From assembly GCA_013365365.1 (NCBI GenBank), contig JABVXU010000190.1, forward strand, positions 35,866 through 99,865: a stretch of 64,000 nucleotides of DNA, in the 5' to 3' direction. Made by a program: the position numbers and the translations under genes. Under the pieces are notes generated by a model. It was given only the letters and a program-made list of their open reading frames with translations. It ran no database searches and was not told the DNA's origin. Shown piece after piece: positions 45,401 to 59,869 of this stretch (the stretch's first letter is position 1; the number at the start of each line of letters is the position of its first letter). This DNA comes from Cruorifilaria tuberocauda. Taxonomy: Eukaryota > Nematoda > Chromadorea > Rhabditida > Onchocercidae.

Positions 45401-48400
45401 GCCTTAAATTTTACGGCTATAAGCACAAACACAATTTAATCTAAAATTCAATTGTATGCATTATAAACTTAATCTAATTGAAAAAAAAAAACCAAGGAGA
45501 TTCTACAAAAACTTGAATTTCACTTTCTGGACAATAAATCAATCTTGAATGAAAAGCGAGTAAAATAAATGAGTCGAAATTGCTGAATGAAAGAGATAAT
45601 CACCTGTCTTATAAGAAGTAATGGATTCCCCATAGGTCGTGGTTTCGATGTAATGTGTAATGCAGACGACAGATTTGAAGTTGTAGGAGGTGGTTGCACG
45701 ATCGCAGTTTGCGGGTCGCGTAATCGCTCTGTCACTGACAACCGACGAAAAGAACCATTACAGTTATTTCGCTCGAACGAACTGAAGATCGATGTACAAG
45801 ATTAAGTTGCCAGTTACTGAACAGTTGCTCAGTATAAACTTTCATTAGCAGAGAATATAATTATTTGCCAATGATGTCCGAAATTCATCAGAATAAAAAT
45901 TATTCAAATAATAGTTAGAGTACCGATGATACGAATGATACGAACTACTTGATGAAGAACACTGATTTTAATTTGCTCAGGTCTCCATTAGATGTACTAC
46001 TTATTCAGTCTTTGCTACTGCTACGTAATTAGTGCAAATGTATGACATTTGATGGAATCCAGATTTTAAAACCCGAGAAATTTGTGTTACAAAAGTTCTA
46101 CAATCGATTCGTCTTGAAATTTTGCTTATAATGGATTTATCTTAAAATCATTTAAATGAAAATAAAAGTGTTTCAAAGGAATAAAGTTTAAATTTCATCC
46201 TTAATAACAAGATAAAAACAGACACTTCAACCTTTGATGAGAGAGAACTGATAGTGGTGATCATTTATTAATTTTTGTTAATTTTTTATTTTTTATTTTC
46301 TAAAAAAATAATTACAAAAAATTGACCTTGGAATTTGATGGACAATTTCATCCAAGGTAAAACCAGTAGCACTCGGCTTTTCGCAACCAAGAGGTAGTAA
46401 ACCCGCAGCTGCTTGAACTGCTGCAGCAGCTTCAGCGTCACGCTTCTTTTTTCTTTCCAAACAAATCGCAAATGCACATCCCACAGCATGACTTAAGCGT
46501 TCACCCTTCAACAAATGAAAAATTCCATTTATCAAAACCTAAGTTTAAAATCAAAAAAAGTGCTCAAATACAGACATCAAATAAGCAATGTGTTCACTTC
46601 TAAACGAATACTACTGACAGTTAAACTTACTGATTCTTTCATTGCATGAAATCCGTGACACATCCATCGTCTCGATGTTCCATCTCGGCAAATATAAGCA
46701 AAACCCTTGTCATGACTTCGATCAGGTGCACAAAATGATACCTGAAATGCAACATTAATAAACTATGCACCTTCTTAATAATCTTTTTTGATATCATCCA
46801 AATAGTCAAAATGAATGAAAGAAAAGCTGATATCGAAAAATAATAAGATGATAGAATAAAAACGGAAAGAAGTGGAATAGAAAAAAAAAGGAGACAGGAA
46901 GATGAAATGATAAGATTGATCAGACTCAAAAACAAAGATGGATAGAGGCATGTAGGCATTATGTCAAACAGAGAAACAATGAAGGAGAGGAAAGTCTAAT
47001 TATTTAAGATATGGAACGAATGGAACCTTCTCAATGGTTTGGTCGACTATTAAGCCGCGACTGCTTTCCTGATCGACAACACGCAAGCCATCACCGGAAA
47101 CGTACAGAACAGCTTTAATTGGTCGTCGTCGCTGTCCCTGAAAAAAATTTTGTGAATGTCATTGAATCGATTAACCTCAGCTGTCTTTTTAAAAAAAAAA
47201 GTTAATGTTTTTATCTTATATGCAAAAGGATAGAGATTACAGATGAACCAAGATAACAACAACTTAAACTACCAGGTAATTCGAGATGTTACTTCACTTC
47301 TTCTATATCGAACTATAACTCACATTTCTTTGAGGTACAGTTGCACTAGTACAAAGAAAATTTTTACAATCATTTATAATGAACCTTAAATTTTTACAAC
47401 CGGAACCAATTAAATTAGACATGCAATTAATTAGCCATAATTTACAGAATTCAATAGCTATGCTTAAAAATATGTTAAAGAATATAGCGCAATAAAGCAA
47501 GATCCATCACTTAAGTAAGATTTAAAACATACCCTTAGTAATTTTAAAGCTCCTTCACAAATTTGCATACCACGCGATTCAAACACTTCGATACCGCCAA
47601 GATACTTGAATGATTTTATAAATTTAGGCATTATTAAATTAATCATGGTGAAAAAATGACTGAATTTTGAAGTGTATTTTAAAACTGAAATTCGATGTTT
47701 CAATGTTTGAAAGTTCGAAAAATGTTGGAATAAACTTCAGATCTCTTAAACAACTCAATAATCTAATTTATTATTTTAATTCAATAATTTAAAAGCTCTA
47801 ACCTTAACATTGAAATTACAGGTGCCATTTCGAACGGCAACTTCATCGGGTTGCCATAGTTCCGCTTTACTAGAACCTGAATTATTTATAGGTCTAGTCG
47901 GTGAAGATTGTCGTCCGGATGGAGTTCCACGACCGAAATGTTGCTTGGACATCCGGCGACGAAATGATTCTCGGAATGAACGTCGTATTCGATCCATTCC
48001 ACGATGCACAACGTTTCTAAAATCAATTAAGCAATAATTAAGATAGCATAATTGCAACAGTAGAAAAAAATTTCCTTTCAAAAGTAAAGGAACTATTAGT
48101 GCAATTTTTCTTCATTCGATATTTCATGTCAGATAAAACGCAGGAAAAGAGTAAACATATTCGCCATCACTGATCAATGAACAATATGTATCAACAATTA
48201 TTATATTTGCTTGCGATATATTCATGCTATTCCAATTTAAATTGATATCTAGAACTTGAGTATAACATTAGGTTCACAATTTTAGAATTTTAAGACAGAA
48301 AACAGCAACGAAAATTAGATTTCTCATATTCGATTCATAGAATCTTTAGTGAAAAAAAATCTACATATCTCATGAATTTATTGATTCAATCGAATACACC

Positions 48401-51400
48401 AATCGTACCATGTGGAACACTATAGAGAAACGAAAAACTTTGAAACAACCTTATCAAATTTAGTGAATTATTAAAAATGCATCCGAAGTATGAATGGAGA
48501 AAGAGCGTTAACTTATCCTATTCATTTAGTAGAATTTATTGCAGATAATTTTACATAATTTAATCAAATGTCATCGGTAATATCATTGAAGATATCATCT
48601 AATGTTTACAGATCATGGAATTCATCCCAGTTAAAGATCTATAAATCTTTCCCGTCATCCTCTCATCCTAACAATTTTGACTGATCCTAAATTTGATCAT
48701 TCGATTTGAATATCATCCACTTGTATGCTAATTTTTTTTTAATATTTCTAATACAAAGAAATTTAGAAATAAAAAAAAATGCTAAAATGCTGGATTGGCA
48801 TAGAAAGAGGCAAGAAAGAAACTTGAACTGAAACACAAATCCTATCCTAAATATAGCATTTTATAGGAAAATCTCCAACCCACATCCTGCTATAGATGCA
48901 AGGAAAATTTTTTTAGAACTTTCGAGAAATGAAATTTACTATTAAAAGCTTTCTATTATTAAGATACATATTTGAAGAGGAAAAGAGAAAATGAAGTTAA
49001 ACAAACAATTTTGAAAAGTTAACTAATAAAAAAAACAGCTAAAAAGACGGAATTTCAACAAGTATTTGTTAATATATGAAAAAATGAAAGCTTTCATTTA
49101 TTCCTAATGAATAAGATTGGGTATATAATAGGAATGCTAATGTATGAAATGAGAAACCTAAAAGAATTAAATCGAAGATAAATGGAAAAGAAAAGTAAAT
49201 GAATGAAATAGGATTTAAGTTGTTTTGAAAGTAAACTTTTTATCAGGAAAGTTGTCATGGAGCAAATGACGATAGCATTCATTGTTCATATAATCAGAAA
49301 AACTCCGTCTATACGGTAATAATACTCTTCATGTGATTAAGAGAGTAATTATATGAATTAAGATGGAAAATTAGAACAAAAGGGGTAATCCCACAGATTG
49401 AGTTCATACTGTTGGCTACTTGGAATCAGTAAACAATCTTTCTCTTCTTATTCAAAACTCTTTAAAATATGAAGATTTTATTTCCGTGATTTGACCATTA
49501 CTGCTTATTTTTCTATTTATCATTTTTCATCTGATTATTGCTCCAGTACAAGTTATCACTAATATTTTGATTTACAAGGACTTGTTGCAAATCGTTTACG
49601 TCATATCATGTAAATAAATATTCATGAATCATTGAAGTTACAAGTCATGACACAATAAAGATATTTATCATTTCACAGAGAAGCTTATTTTTAGCCATAC
49701 TAAGACTGAATGCCAAAAGTGTAATCAACCGGAAGAAATAATAATCCGCTTCAATTATCAGATTTCTAACTTTAAAAGAAAAAAAACTAGCATGCTTTTA
49801 TAGGCACCATCAATGTAACCTAATACAAGCTAATACAGAATGTTTTAGAAATATGATTAACTAGAGAAAGATTATGGCTTTAAATATTCAAATTTTCAAA
49901 TGTTTCCGAAAAATATTATATATTTGTTATTAAACCACCTAATATAATCCGTTTGTCAGTTAAACTGATAGCCAACGAAAAAGATCAGTAAAATGATAAA
50001 TAAAATATGCAAACTAAAAATAAAGCTTAAAAACAATAAAGAATTTGATAAATAAATGAAAATAGGCGGAAAGTAAGAAAAGCTCGACGAAAATTAAAAA
50101 CTATGACCTTAAACTGGAAACGAGAAACATAACAAGCCTAATGATAGAATAAATCTTAAATGTTCAGACAAGAATTGACAGTTTAAGAAAAATTATCATT
50201 TATAATACATCGCTTTCTTTGAAACAAGTTACACTTCATCTATCTGACAGTGAAAAAAAGATACTTCAAAACTAATCATATTTTGCTTGCTTTTTTTATC
50301 CTTTTTTCTCAATTAACTCATAATTTCTATCTTTCTTGTTATAAGAATTTGTTTTCAGATTAAGATAAATGTTCAATAAGAAACAGAAATTCCGGAAAAA
50401 CATGAAAAACTTTAAAACAACAGCAAAATGTGATGTAAAGTGTAAATAAGGCAGATTGGTTGAAGTCTCACAACTAAAACTTTCCACTCATATCACTTAT
50501 TGTCTAGACCTATCCATTCTCTTCCTCATCTCGACACCACAAATAACAACTCTGTATGTAAATGTGTCGAACATATAAATGCCGTATTATACTGATATAA
50601 GCTCCACGATACAACTAAACAAGCATATAGAAATTTCTGCTTGAACTATCACTCTGAAAAATCTATTAACAATTTCATGCCAAGTATAACATAACTTGCG
50701 AGCTAAAATTGTTTGCAGTATAAGAAGATCTAGTTTAAAAAAGCAATTTTTTAAAGAATTCAAGACACAGAGCAGCAAACCTTTCACCTTCATCATTAAA
50801 ACATTAAGCAAATTTTTATATTTAATCACCTTATTAGTTTTTAGATACAATAAAACAAAATATTCTTTTTCTTGCAATAAAATATCTCATTAATAACCTC
50901 ATAAGCTTTCATTTTATTCGAAATATCGATTGTTGAAATTTCGGAGAGATATAAATATCTCATAAATGTTATACTGCTTCATTTATATGCCTTTTTTTGG
51001 AGTTTGATGCAAAATTGTAATGTTTTTAGAAGAGCAATCATTCTGCAAAAAATAAAATTTTTCTAAAAGAAAAAAATTCATTTGTTTGAAGTTCGAACTA
51101 ATTCTTAAAATAGACTTTGAGAATTTATCAGAGGGATAGCCAGACTTTCATGAATAATATCATAGGATAGTCTTATAGAATTAATCAATTCCTTTCAATT
51201 TGATCAAACTCAAAGAAAAGCACTGAAAAATAGAAAATTATATTTAAATAATCAAAATAAAAAATATAGCTCTATAGTCTAAAGACTCAAACAATGAGTA
51301 ATCAAACCACTTAAATAAATTGGAACTGAATGTTTAAACAGAATATATTTGGAAGGATTGAATAAACGAAGTATACTAAAACATTTATATCCTTTGGCAT

Positions 51401-53648
51401 GCAACCAAATTTTTCATAAATAAAATATGACATTTTTGCCAACTGTTATACGTGAAAGAATGTAAAACCTGACAATTTGGTGTAATATGAATTACTGAAT
51501 GAACTTCTTATCAGACGACAGTACCTTAGGGAATTTGAATGACAAATAAGATTGATAAAGAGAAAGATAATATCTAAAAATAAACAGATACTGCTACTCT
51601 CCCTTTAAAATTAATGAGAACTATTGAATGAATTTTTTATCAAAAAACAATACTTTGGGGAATTTCAATTCATCCTTACCACCAGCTCCAATAATCAACG
51701 AACAGAGATATAAAAGATGCCCTATAGTCTGCTTGAAACTAAATTTCGAGTTAAATTAATTGGAAATACCGCACTATTCATATATCGAACCTGAAAAAAT
51801 AAAAAATTCATCACCATTATCAAGAAAATGTCCAATAGCTTCAGGGATTAAAAAACGACTTGATTTTATTTTCTAAATCATTTTATTTAATTTTTCAATG
51901 TTTGTTATTAATGTAGATGAAATTATTATGTATTGCTATTTTTATTAATAATTTTTGTTATTTTTACATCATCTAATATCTTCATAATTTTTACATGACA
52001 TGCTTGACTTTAATAAACATATTAAGTTCCCCCAAAATAACTCCTGCATACAAATTCAGATTTAAAGCATAACATATGAATGAAAAATAATATCACTTAT
52101 CTCGAATTCCAATAGATTACTTTTTATCTCAGAGTTACTAAACTTACTATGATAATTATTACGCATTTCCTGATACATAATCTGAATCAAGGTTATAAAA
52201 TATAATATATCTTTCATTGCTTAATCTCATTTTATAAATTCTTATAACACTACATCTTTCCACTGTTTTACAAAAGTTTCTTAACAATTTCTAGTCCAAA
52301 AAAGTAGAAAGTGTTACCTAAGAAAATTATCTCCGAAAATATCAACGAAGAAAAATTTTTTTGATATTGTCGAATTATAAAAAAATATCAGAATAAAAAC
52401 CGAGAACAATACTTACTGGTCCAGGATTTTTTTTTCAAAAATTCTCTGTGTAAAAGATCAAAAGATTAGTTCAATTATACAATCAAAGATTAAAAAACAG
52501 ATGAAAGATAAGAAAATACTTTCTAAAAAATCGAGACACAAATAGATAAATAATAAAGGATTTAGATAAATTTAATACACTAATGAAATCGGCTTAAATC
52601 AATTCATATTCAAGTGAAATACTTTAGTATTCATGAAACAAAAAAACCGTTAATAAAAGAATGCAAAATATATTCTGCCTATTTGGCAAATCTTTTAGTC
52701 AAATTAATGTGATATTTCGCATAACAATACCGCTGACATATGGTGCAGACAATTCATCCGACAGCGACAGCGAAGAGATCATCGAGAAGGAGAACTCTTA
52801 TTACCTTGACCGAACCTGTTTTCAACTAGAACAACCATTCGCTCTCTTCCAAGTATGTTCTTTTTTTTATACAGCCTATATCTGCGGCACTGATAATAAG
52901 TAGACAAAAGGGGCTAAACATATTTGTTATACATAAATACGACAACTTTCACTAATATACTAAGGTAATTTTAAAATAACATAAATTTCCACTCGTCAAA
53001 TATAACATTGCAATTAAAGCAAAAGAATTTTTGTGATTCTAATTCACCATCATCCCTCATAAAAATCTTTGAGAGTATAAGTGTAAACCCTAAGTTTCCA
53101 TCCAACTTTTTCGTAAGAAAAGAAAAAAGCACAAGGAAAAAGGTTAACAGAGACGCTTATACTTTCTGTTCTTAAATGTTTTAATAATGAAAACTATTCC
53201 GGAAGAGTAAAATGGATTAAATCAACAGGAAATAGTGTTTAAGCTGCAATAACGTATCTTATAACTTATCGATCTTTTTTTCATCCATCCATCCTTTATT
53301 ATAGGTATTTATAGAATTCTTCCTATTGTCATCTTCCTAGTTCTCCTACTTCATCTAATGCAAATAATTTTCAGAAAATTAGTGCACAACTTAACGTCAG
53401 TATAAACAAAAACAAAACCCTTTATGTGGTGACAAAACATCCTGAGCAGCACATGACACATCAATAGACCGTTGTGGTTGTTGTTGTTGCTCCTGCTGTG
53501 GCTTATTACTATAATCGCTAACGGCTTCATCGCTATTCGAATGGCTATTCGTTAAGCTTTCATTTTTTCGTTTCTTGTTCCGTTCTGTTAAACGCCATAG
53601 ATTTCGATAAAAAGCCGAAGATGATGGAGCTGACGGCACTGGTGACAT
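42472..53648 (-). CDS. num-1: Numb adaptor protein (PTB domain)
   Basis: Numb is a membrane-associated endocytic adaptor in asymmetric division and receptor trafficking. The core is 580 residues from ATG 47997, in 13 exons: 48016-47803, 47604-47533, 47137-47027, 46741-46631, 46505-46327, 45781-45604, 45297-45202, 45074-44926, 44789-44658, 44219-44071, 43632-43490, 43152-43101, 42647-42472. The PTB domain is clear ([72 protein letters not shown]; about residues 49-186). Basic-Ser stretches resembling aPKC sites follow ([31 protein letters not shown]). The C terminus has DPFDVRW (alpha-adaptin type) and STNPFYAG (EH-domain type). An exon at 53648-53419 ([19 protein letters not shown], then a Q-rich stretch) joins 48016 in frame and would give a long isoform. 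That link rests on phase alone. The symbol follows the C. elegans orthologue. Confidence 0.92.
48017..53418. other. Long 5' intron or upstream region of Numb
   Basis: About 5.4 kb of mostly featureless AT-rich sequence. The one striking item is an open, comparatively GC-rich stretch on the plus strand near 52.66-52.90 kb, listed separately. No other exons or repeats were recognised. Confidence 0.5.
52661..52903 (+). CDS. Hypothetical acidic ORF antisense within the Numb intron
   Basis: Eighty codons from ATG to stop. The central part is compositionally unlike its surroundings, with an acidic Ser run ([13 protein letters not shown]) followed by [19 protein letters not shown] good donor (GTATGT) directly follows that segment at 52851, so this may be one exon of a gene on the plus strand, or a fragment of an inserted gene copy. 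I found no partner exon. The family is not recognised. Confidence 0.3.
   Translation: MQNIFCLFGKSFSQINVIFRITIPLTYGADNSSDSDSEEIIEKENSYYLDRTCFQLEQPFALFQVCSFFYTAYICGTDNK
53419..53648 (-). CDS. Candidate alternative first exon of Numb
   Basis: It encodes about 76 residues starting [19 protein letters not shown], with a basic segment (RNKKRKNES), an acidic Ser-rich part and QQEQQQQPQ. It ends at a GTTTTG donor in phase 2, which matches the acceptor at 48017. The spliced product would read ...[18 protein letters not shown], in frame with the conserved Numb start. It could also belong to a separate, unrecognised gene. Confidence 0.55.
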
Positions 53649-55528
53649 CTTTACACTTCACCAGAGAACAGAAACAAGGTAGGATTCGACAATATATTCA
53701 CATCTGTAAATGACATAAATATTTTTTAATAAGGACAAGAAGGAGCGGTTTTTCTTGCTAAATAAATTTTTGAACAATTTACGATTTCCATTTACAAAAA
53801 TAGATAATAAATGGGAGAACTATAAATCCTTCAATCATTCAAGAAATCAACCACAAATTGGATACATTTGGAAAATCCGTCTGCAATAAGCGCATACCGA
53901 AAACAATTTTCCAGTTTTCAATAAACGAGAACGAGAAATATGAATTGAATTTATGGAAATCTAAGAAAATATGTGAATTCAAACTTCCACTAGTACCTTC
54001 AGAATCAAGTACCTTCCTAGGAAGTAGTAATGAATTCATAAGTACCTCATCAAATGGTATTCAAGAAAAACAATAAGATATAAAAATCAAAATAAGCTTA
54101 GTGATAACGAAAAATCATGAAGAATCAATGCACAATAATATTCATAATAACAATTATGAAAGAAATATAGTTTTTATAAGAAAAATGCCTTAGGAAGAGG
54201 GGAGAGAAATGAAGTCACATGACCAAAAAACTTGTGAAAACGCTATGGAAAGATGATACGTACCTACTGATAAGAGAAAGAAAATGAAAGTGAAACTTTG
54301 ATGAATAACTAAAAAAGGAATTACTTTACAACATTCTAACAATTAACAGGTAAGCATCTTATCCTTATTGAAACAAGAAATACTAGCAAAACCTATACAT
54401 TCACATTATATTTGAACAAAGAAAATTTTTATTTTTTCTTAATGAGAAAAATTGAAAGCATTACTCACAGCAAGAAATACAGGCATTGATGACAACGATT
54501 GTTAAGAGTGCGAACAGACAGAGACAAAATAGACAGACGATATCTATCGATCGGTGCTTTTTTTTCTTGTTGATTTTTGATTTTATCGATCAATAAGATG
54601 AAATATGTGAAGAGCACTTTGATGAACGAATGAATTATTGGGAGCAATTGTGGTTAGAACGAATCGTTAGATCGAATTATAGCTGAAATAAAATTAATTA
54701 TTAGCGAAATTTATTTACTTCACTTTCAAACTAATTATCAACTATGTTTCCTTGTTGTTGCCGCTCCTTTTTTCTCTTCCTTTCATTCTTTGTAGAAAGA
54801 ATAATAATGGGAACAAACAATAACAACAACAATAACAACTACATAACAATAAACATTTACTTGAATAATACCATTTAACATGAAAAAGTTCTATTTTCAA
54901 GGTTAAAAAAATTGTTTTAAAAACAAAAATAATAATGACGTGATATTACGAAATTCTCATCATAACAACACACTCTATAAATATACTTCCATTCTCTCCT
55001 TTTCATTCCTTAACCTAAAAGATCAAATTCAGTTAAAACGTAACGTGTAAGCCTAGACGTAATGAAGCCTAGGCGTAAGTTATCATTTGATATCATTGAT
55101 AACAATAACACATGATGAAATGGAGAAATCAAACGTCAAAAGATACTGATAACAAAAAGCACATTCCAGACATTTGTATATACTTACTCTCTCTTTCCCC
55201 CATTCTTCTTTTTTTCTCTCTTTCTCTCTTCTTTTTACAGAGATATTTTTGTTTGTTTTTTATCCACAAAACATTCACTATTTTTTTTAATTACTTTCGC
55301 ATAATAAAATAATGAAGAAATATGCGAATAGAAGAAAACAAAAAGGTAAAAAAGTAAACGCATATATGAGAAGAGAAAAAAAGAAAAGACGAAATAGAGT
55401 TAGCAGACTATATTTATATTTTATAAAATCACAAGGAAACATGTAGACAGACACACATACATATGCAAGTACAAGCGATTTTTTTTAAGAACGCAATAAA
55501 ATTTTACGACTTGCATTTCAAACAAGCG

Positions 55529-55542
55529 GCGTGCATGCACGC
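55529..55542. promoter_or_regulatory. Perfect 14-bp palindrome
   Basis: GCGTGCATGCACGC is a perfect inverted repeat with no spacer, in otherwise AT-rich DNA about 1.9 kb upstream of the candidate remote Numb exon. A dimeric-protein binding site is possible, but nothing shows it. Confidence 0.3.
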
Positions 55543-58179
55543 TGCAAACTACAATGTACTAATCACATCAATTATTTGGATATCATTTTTAGAAAAAAGT
55601 CAAATGACAGGTTTCTAATGGAGAAAATTGGTTGAAATAAAGCTTAAAAATGCCGGAGGAAATGATGTGGAAATGTAATGCCATGAAGAAACAAATACGG
55701 AATATGAAAAAGTAATAGAGATGAATATTTTTAAAAGAGACGAATAAAATTTGAAAATATTTCATTATCATTCACTCAAAGATCTGAATTTACTGCCAAT
55801 AAATATTATTGATTTATAACATATTATTCCGTTTATTCCCGTTTATGGAGGCATTTTCGGCTTTTCCGGAAGTAAAATTTTGCAAGATTAGAATAAACAT
55901 TTGCAGGAAGAAACAACGAGAACTTTAAATGAATTTCGCAAAGTTTAAAATCTTTTATTAAGCGTTAATAAAACTTTTCTTTTTTTAGAGAGCAAAAGTT
56001 TGTTTGACTGATAAATTAATCTGAAATGAAATAAATAAATATGCCTAATTCTTGCTTCTTTTAATATTTAAATTAATTAAAACAGATTAAATTAAATATT
56101 TAAGTGTTTTTTTGATAATTTATTGCTATTTTTCCATAATTGCTCTATAATTTATGAAATATATTTGCAAAAAAGAAGGAATTGAAAATTTTTTCAAAAA
56201 TTTATTCTGGAATAAATTGATTAAAAGTAAGACTTAATTAAATTTATTCTATCAAAAAAAAGAATTAACAATTCCAAGTTAAAAAAAGAATTCCCAATGT
56301 TTAAAAATACATGCAAATTGAAAAAAAAATTATAAAAATTTCTAAAATTTGTCCTTATTAAGTCAAATAAATCGACTAATCAATCATATTCAATAAAAGG
56401 GAATTCAAAAAGTCTTATCAAACTTTTAAAACTATTAAAATTTTGTGAAATTTCCCACATCCATAATTTATCTCTTTATTTTTTTTCTTCTGATTATTGA
56501 TGATATCTTTATTAATTCATAAATTCACATAATTCTTCTATTCAATTTCCATTCAATATGAAATATTAAATGGAAATGAAAAAAAAACAATAACGAAATT
56601 CTTTTTAAAACAAATTTTATTTGGGAAAAAAAGAGAGAATGCATTGTTAGAAATATCGAAAATTTGTAAATTTTGCAAAAAATTTTTTTCTTTCATCATT
56701 TTTCGTTTTTTGCATATTACCAAATTCAGATGAAAAACTACACAAACTGACAATCATTGAATGACAAAAAAGAGAATGGTATAATATTATAATCTAAACA
56801 ATATAGAATATTTCAAGATATAGTTCAATCATATCGATCGATCATTTCACATTACTATCTTTTAATCCATAGTGATATTTTGTTTACATGCTTCATTTTG
56901 ATATTACAATACTGATAAGAATCACCGATAGCAGTAACATGATGATTTCAAATGATCAGAAGAAATTCTAGTCAATGATTATTTACCTAAGGACCACTAA
57001 TACTTTTTTACTACTAAGTATTTCATGACCAGCATAAGCTAAACTTCTTCACCTGTTGGATGATTTTTTTTAAGTCTAAAACAATGTCGCTATCAAAATA
57101 TCGCTTAAATAGTAAATTTATTCTACCAAAATTTCATTTATTCTTTCTGCTTAGAACCGTTTTCGAAATTTCGTTTCCAAATTCTGATATCTCGTTGAAA
57201 TGACTAAAATTAATAAAATTGCTTTTAATGTCCTTCAAATTCCTTCTTGTCAAATTATCACATACCTCATTTGATCCATCCATCACATAAATAATGATGA
57301 GAAGTGGAAATCGAAAAATTATGAAAAAATTACAAAATTTTCCAAAGAAAATTTAAATAAACGGAAAAAAACAAACAAACAAAATCTTGAGTTTAATTGA
57401 TTTCAAATTTTTTCATCCGATTCCGATAGTTCAAATTAGATAATGATTGATCACACAGAGTGAAAATTTAATCCGGTCGATCGATCGGAATAGAACACAG
57501 AACAGGAAATGAAAATCATTATATCAATTTCATATCGAAAATTAACACTTTTCTTTCTTTTTTAGTGATTGCTAATAAAAGAATAAGAAGAATGATCCGT
57601 TCTTTTTAATATTACTTTTGTATTTTATGAGAACTATTCAAATCCATCTTATCATTATCATTTTTATTATTACTACTGCCATTATCCTTGGTGACATTAA
57701 TGTTGTTGTCAACACTATCAGTAATTTGATCTATTTGATAAGAATTCAAACAAAAAACTTATTCTTGGTAGTTTTTGCTGATTTTTAATCTAGTATAATT
57801 ATGTTTATTTGAATGAATTACTGATATTTATCAGAAAAAAAGAAATCAAATTTTAATGTAACAGGAAAAGACTAGAGGGAGAGAGAGAATAGTAATGGAA
57901 GAGAGGAGAGATGAAGAAGAATATATTAGATTGCTTCTTTTAAGCATTCCTTATTACTCAATAATTGAAATTTTAACATTAAGTTTAATTACTTATAGTG
58001 AAATAAATTACTGTTTGCTACAATTATTTAAAAATATAAAAATTTCTAAAGAATTGAAAAGAAATGAAATAAAACTGATAAAAATATGATGGATTATCAG
58101 TGAAGGAAGGAGAGAAGTTAAGAGGGTGATAATCGTACGAATCAATAATCACCGATACAAAGAGTTAGGATGGAGAAAG

Positions 58180-58210
58180 CGGGGGGAGCGGGGAGTGAGA
58201 GGCGGGGGAG
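58180..58210 (+). repeat. G-rich island
   Basis: Runs of six, four and five G occur within 30 nt (GCGGGGGGAGCGGGGAGTG, then GGCGGGGGAG), exceptional in this AT-rich background. A quadruplex is conceivable but would need a shorter fourth G run. Confidence 0.5.
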
Positions 58211-58302
58211 ATTGATAGAATTGATAGCGAGAAGACGGAAATGAATAATATAACTAATGTGAAGTGGAACAAAATCGATATTTTTGATTAGTTGGCTATT
58301 TT

Positions 58303-58350
58303 TTCTCCCTCTCTCCCTCTCTCTCTCTCTCTCAGTCTTTGTCCCCCTCT
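58303..58350. repeat. CT microsatellite and pyrimidine tract
   Basis: CTCTCT repeats continue into a C/T-rich tract on the plus strand. There is no coding sequence. Confidence 0.75.
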
Positions 58351-59869
58351 TTCTTTTTTTAATAAAATAATGATTCTGATGGAAAGGAAATGTCAAGCTA
58401 AATTAATCAAAATTATTAGAATTAAAGAATGGGAAGAATCATTCATTCTATTATTTGAAAAATTTAAATTAAAATTAAATTCATTAAAATTAAACGAAAA
58501 GCATTTAATTGTAATGCTAATTTATTGTTTCATTTTACTTTATATGTGATAATCTAGAAATGAATAGAAATTGATTGTTAGAGGGGAAAAATAGAAATAG
58601 GAAATGTTTCCTACCATATTGGCTATCAGTCAGAGAAACTTATTATCGATAATTCAACAAATTAATTAAAATTATTTACCAGTTAGCTATCAGTTAGATA
58701 TAGCAAAAACCAGAAAAACTTATCGATTTTTCAAGAAACTAATTAATTAGAAAAAATTTTTCTTTGTATAGTTATTAGATGAATGCAACAAAGGTTAACA
58801 GAAAAGAAGGAAGAACAGAATAGTGAAAAATTATTCATTATCATTATTATCATTATCATTTATTATTCACTATCAGTAATTTTTTAGCAAACAAATGAAA
58901 TAAATTAATTTAAGAAAAGACAAATAAATAATCATAATACTTTTAATTTTCTTTTTTCCAAACTATTTTATCAGAATTAAAATTTGAATTTATTGTTTGC
59001 AATAAATAATTGTTAAATTTAATTAATCTCAAAAAAGGAAAATCTTTTTTTTTGATATTTAAATGATCAATTTTAATTATTTATGCTAAAGATTAACAAA
59101 CAACAGAATTTTTCAATAAATAATTTCAGCAAATTCAATAAATATTTGTTGACAGTGAAAATTAAAATAAGCCAATATGCTAAGAGAGATGGCAATAATC
59201 ATCCAGCTAACTATTCTCTTGTCACTTTCGTCGCCTTCTCCAGAAATATTATTGACAATTGCCGATACATGAACACACATATCCGATCAAACAGGAGAAA
59301 TTCGAATAAATTAGAAATTTATACAGGAATGGATGAACGCACTGTTAAGGTCTAATGTTAAAGTTAAAGATCATTTCATTACTATCATCCTATCTGTTTA
59401 TAATTAATTACTATTTCACAAAGAGTAATAAATAGGTATAGACGGAAGTTGGCTACTTCTACTGCAACTAAAATCTAAATTTTCTACTTGTTAATATTAT
59501 ATATGGAAGAATCGATTACTCTTTACATTTATCTGTCTCTCTCCTTCTCCCTTTGTCCTCTTCTCCTCCCTCTCTCTTCATCTCTCTCGTTGACTTTTTA
59601 CAACTTCTCGTAATTATGTTTTGTTCTTTCGTCCATTATATGTTTCTTTCTTTCTTGATAAGAAAATGAGAGAATCAGAAAATTTTCAATTTGAATAAAT
59701 AAATGAAAATGAAATAATTTCAATTTTTTCTTTTGCTTAATTAAATCAATGAGATAATTAAAATGGAATAGAAAGAAAAGAGATAATGTTAATGTGATCA
59801 TGTCTCTTATCACTTTATCTTACCGTTGAAATCATTTCCTATCCGTTAATTAAAATATTATTATTGATC

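Noticed and set aside
46286..46489. Second long frame over the Numb PTB exon
   Set aside because: It is a shadow frame. The overlapping frame has the conserved [19 protein letters not shown].
59083..59355. Plus-strand ORF of 90 codons with RYMNTHIRSNRRN, vaguely finger-like
   Set aside because: It lacks the paired cysteines and histidines of a zinc finger, and the codon use is AT-driven.
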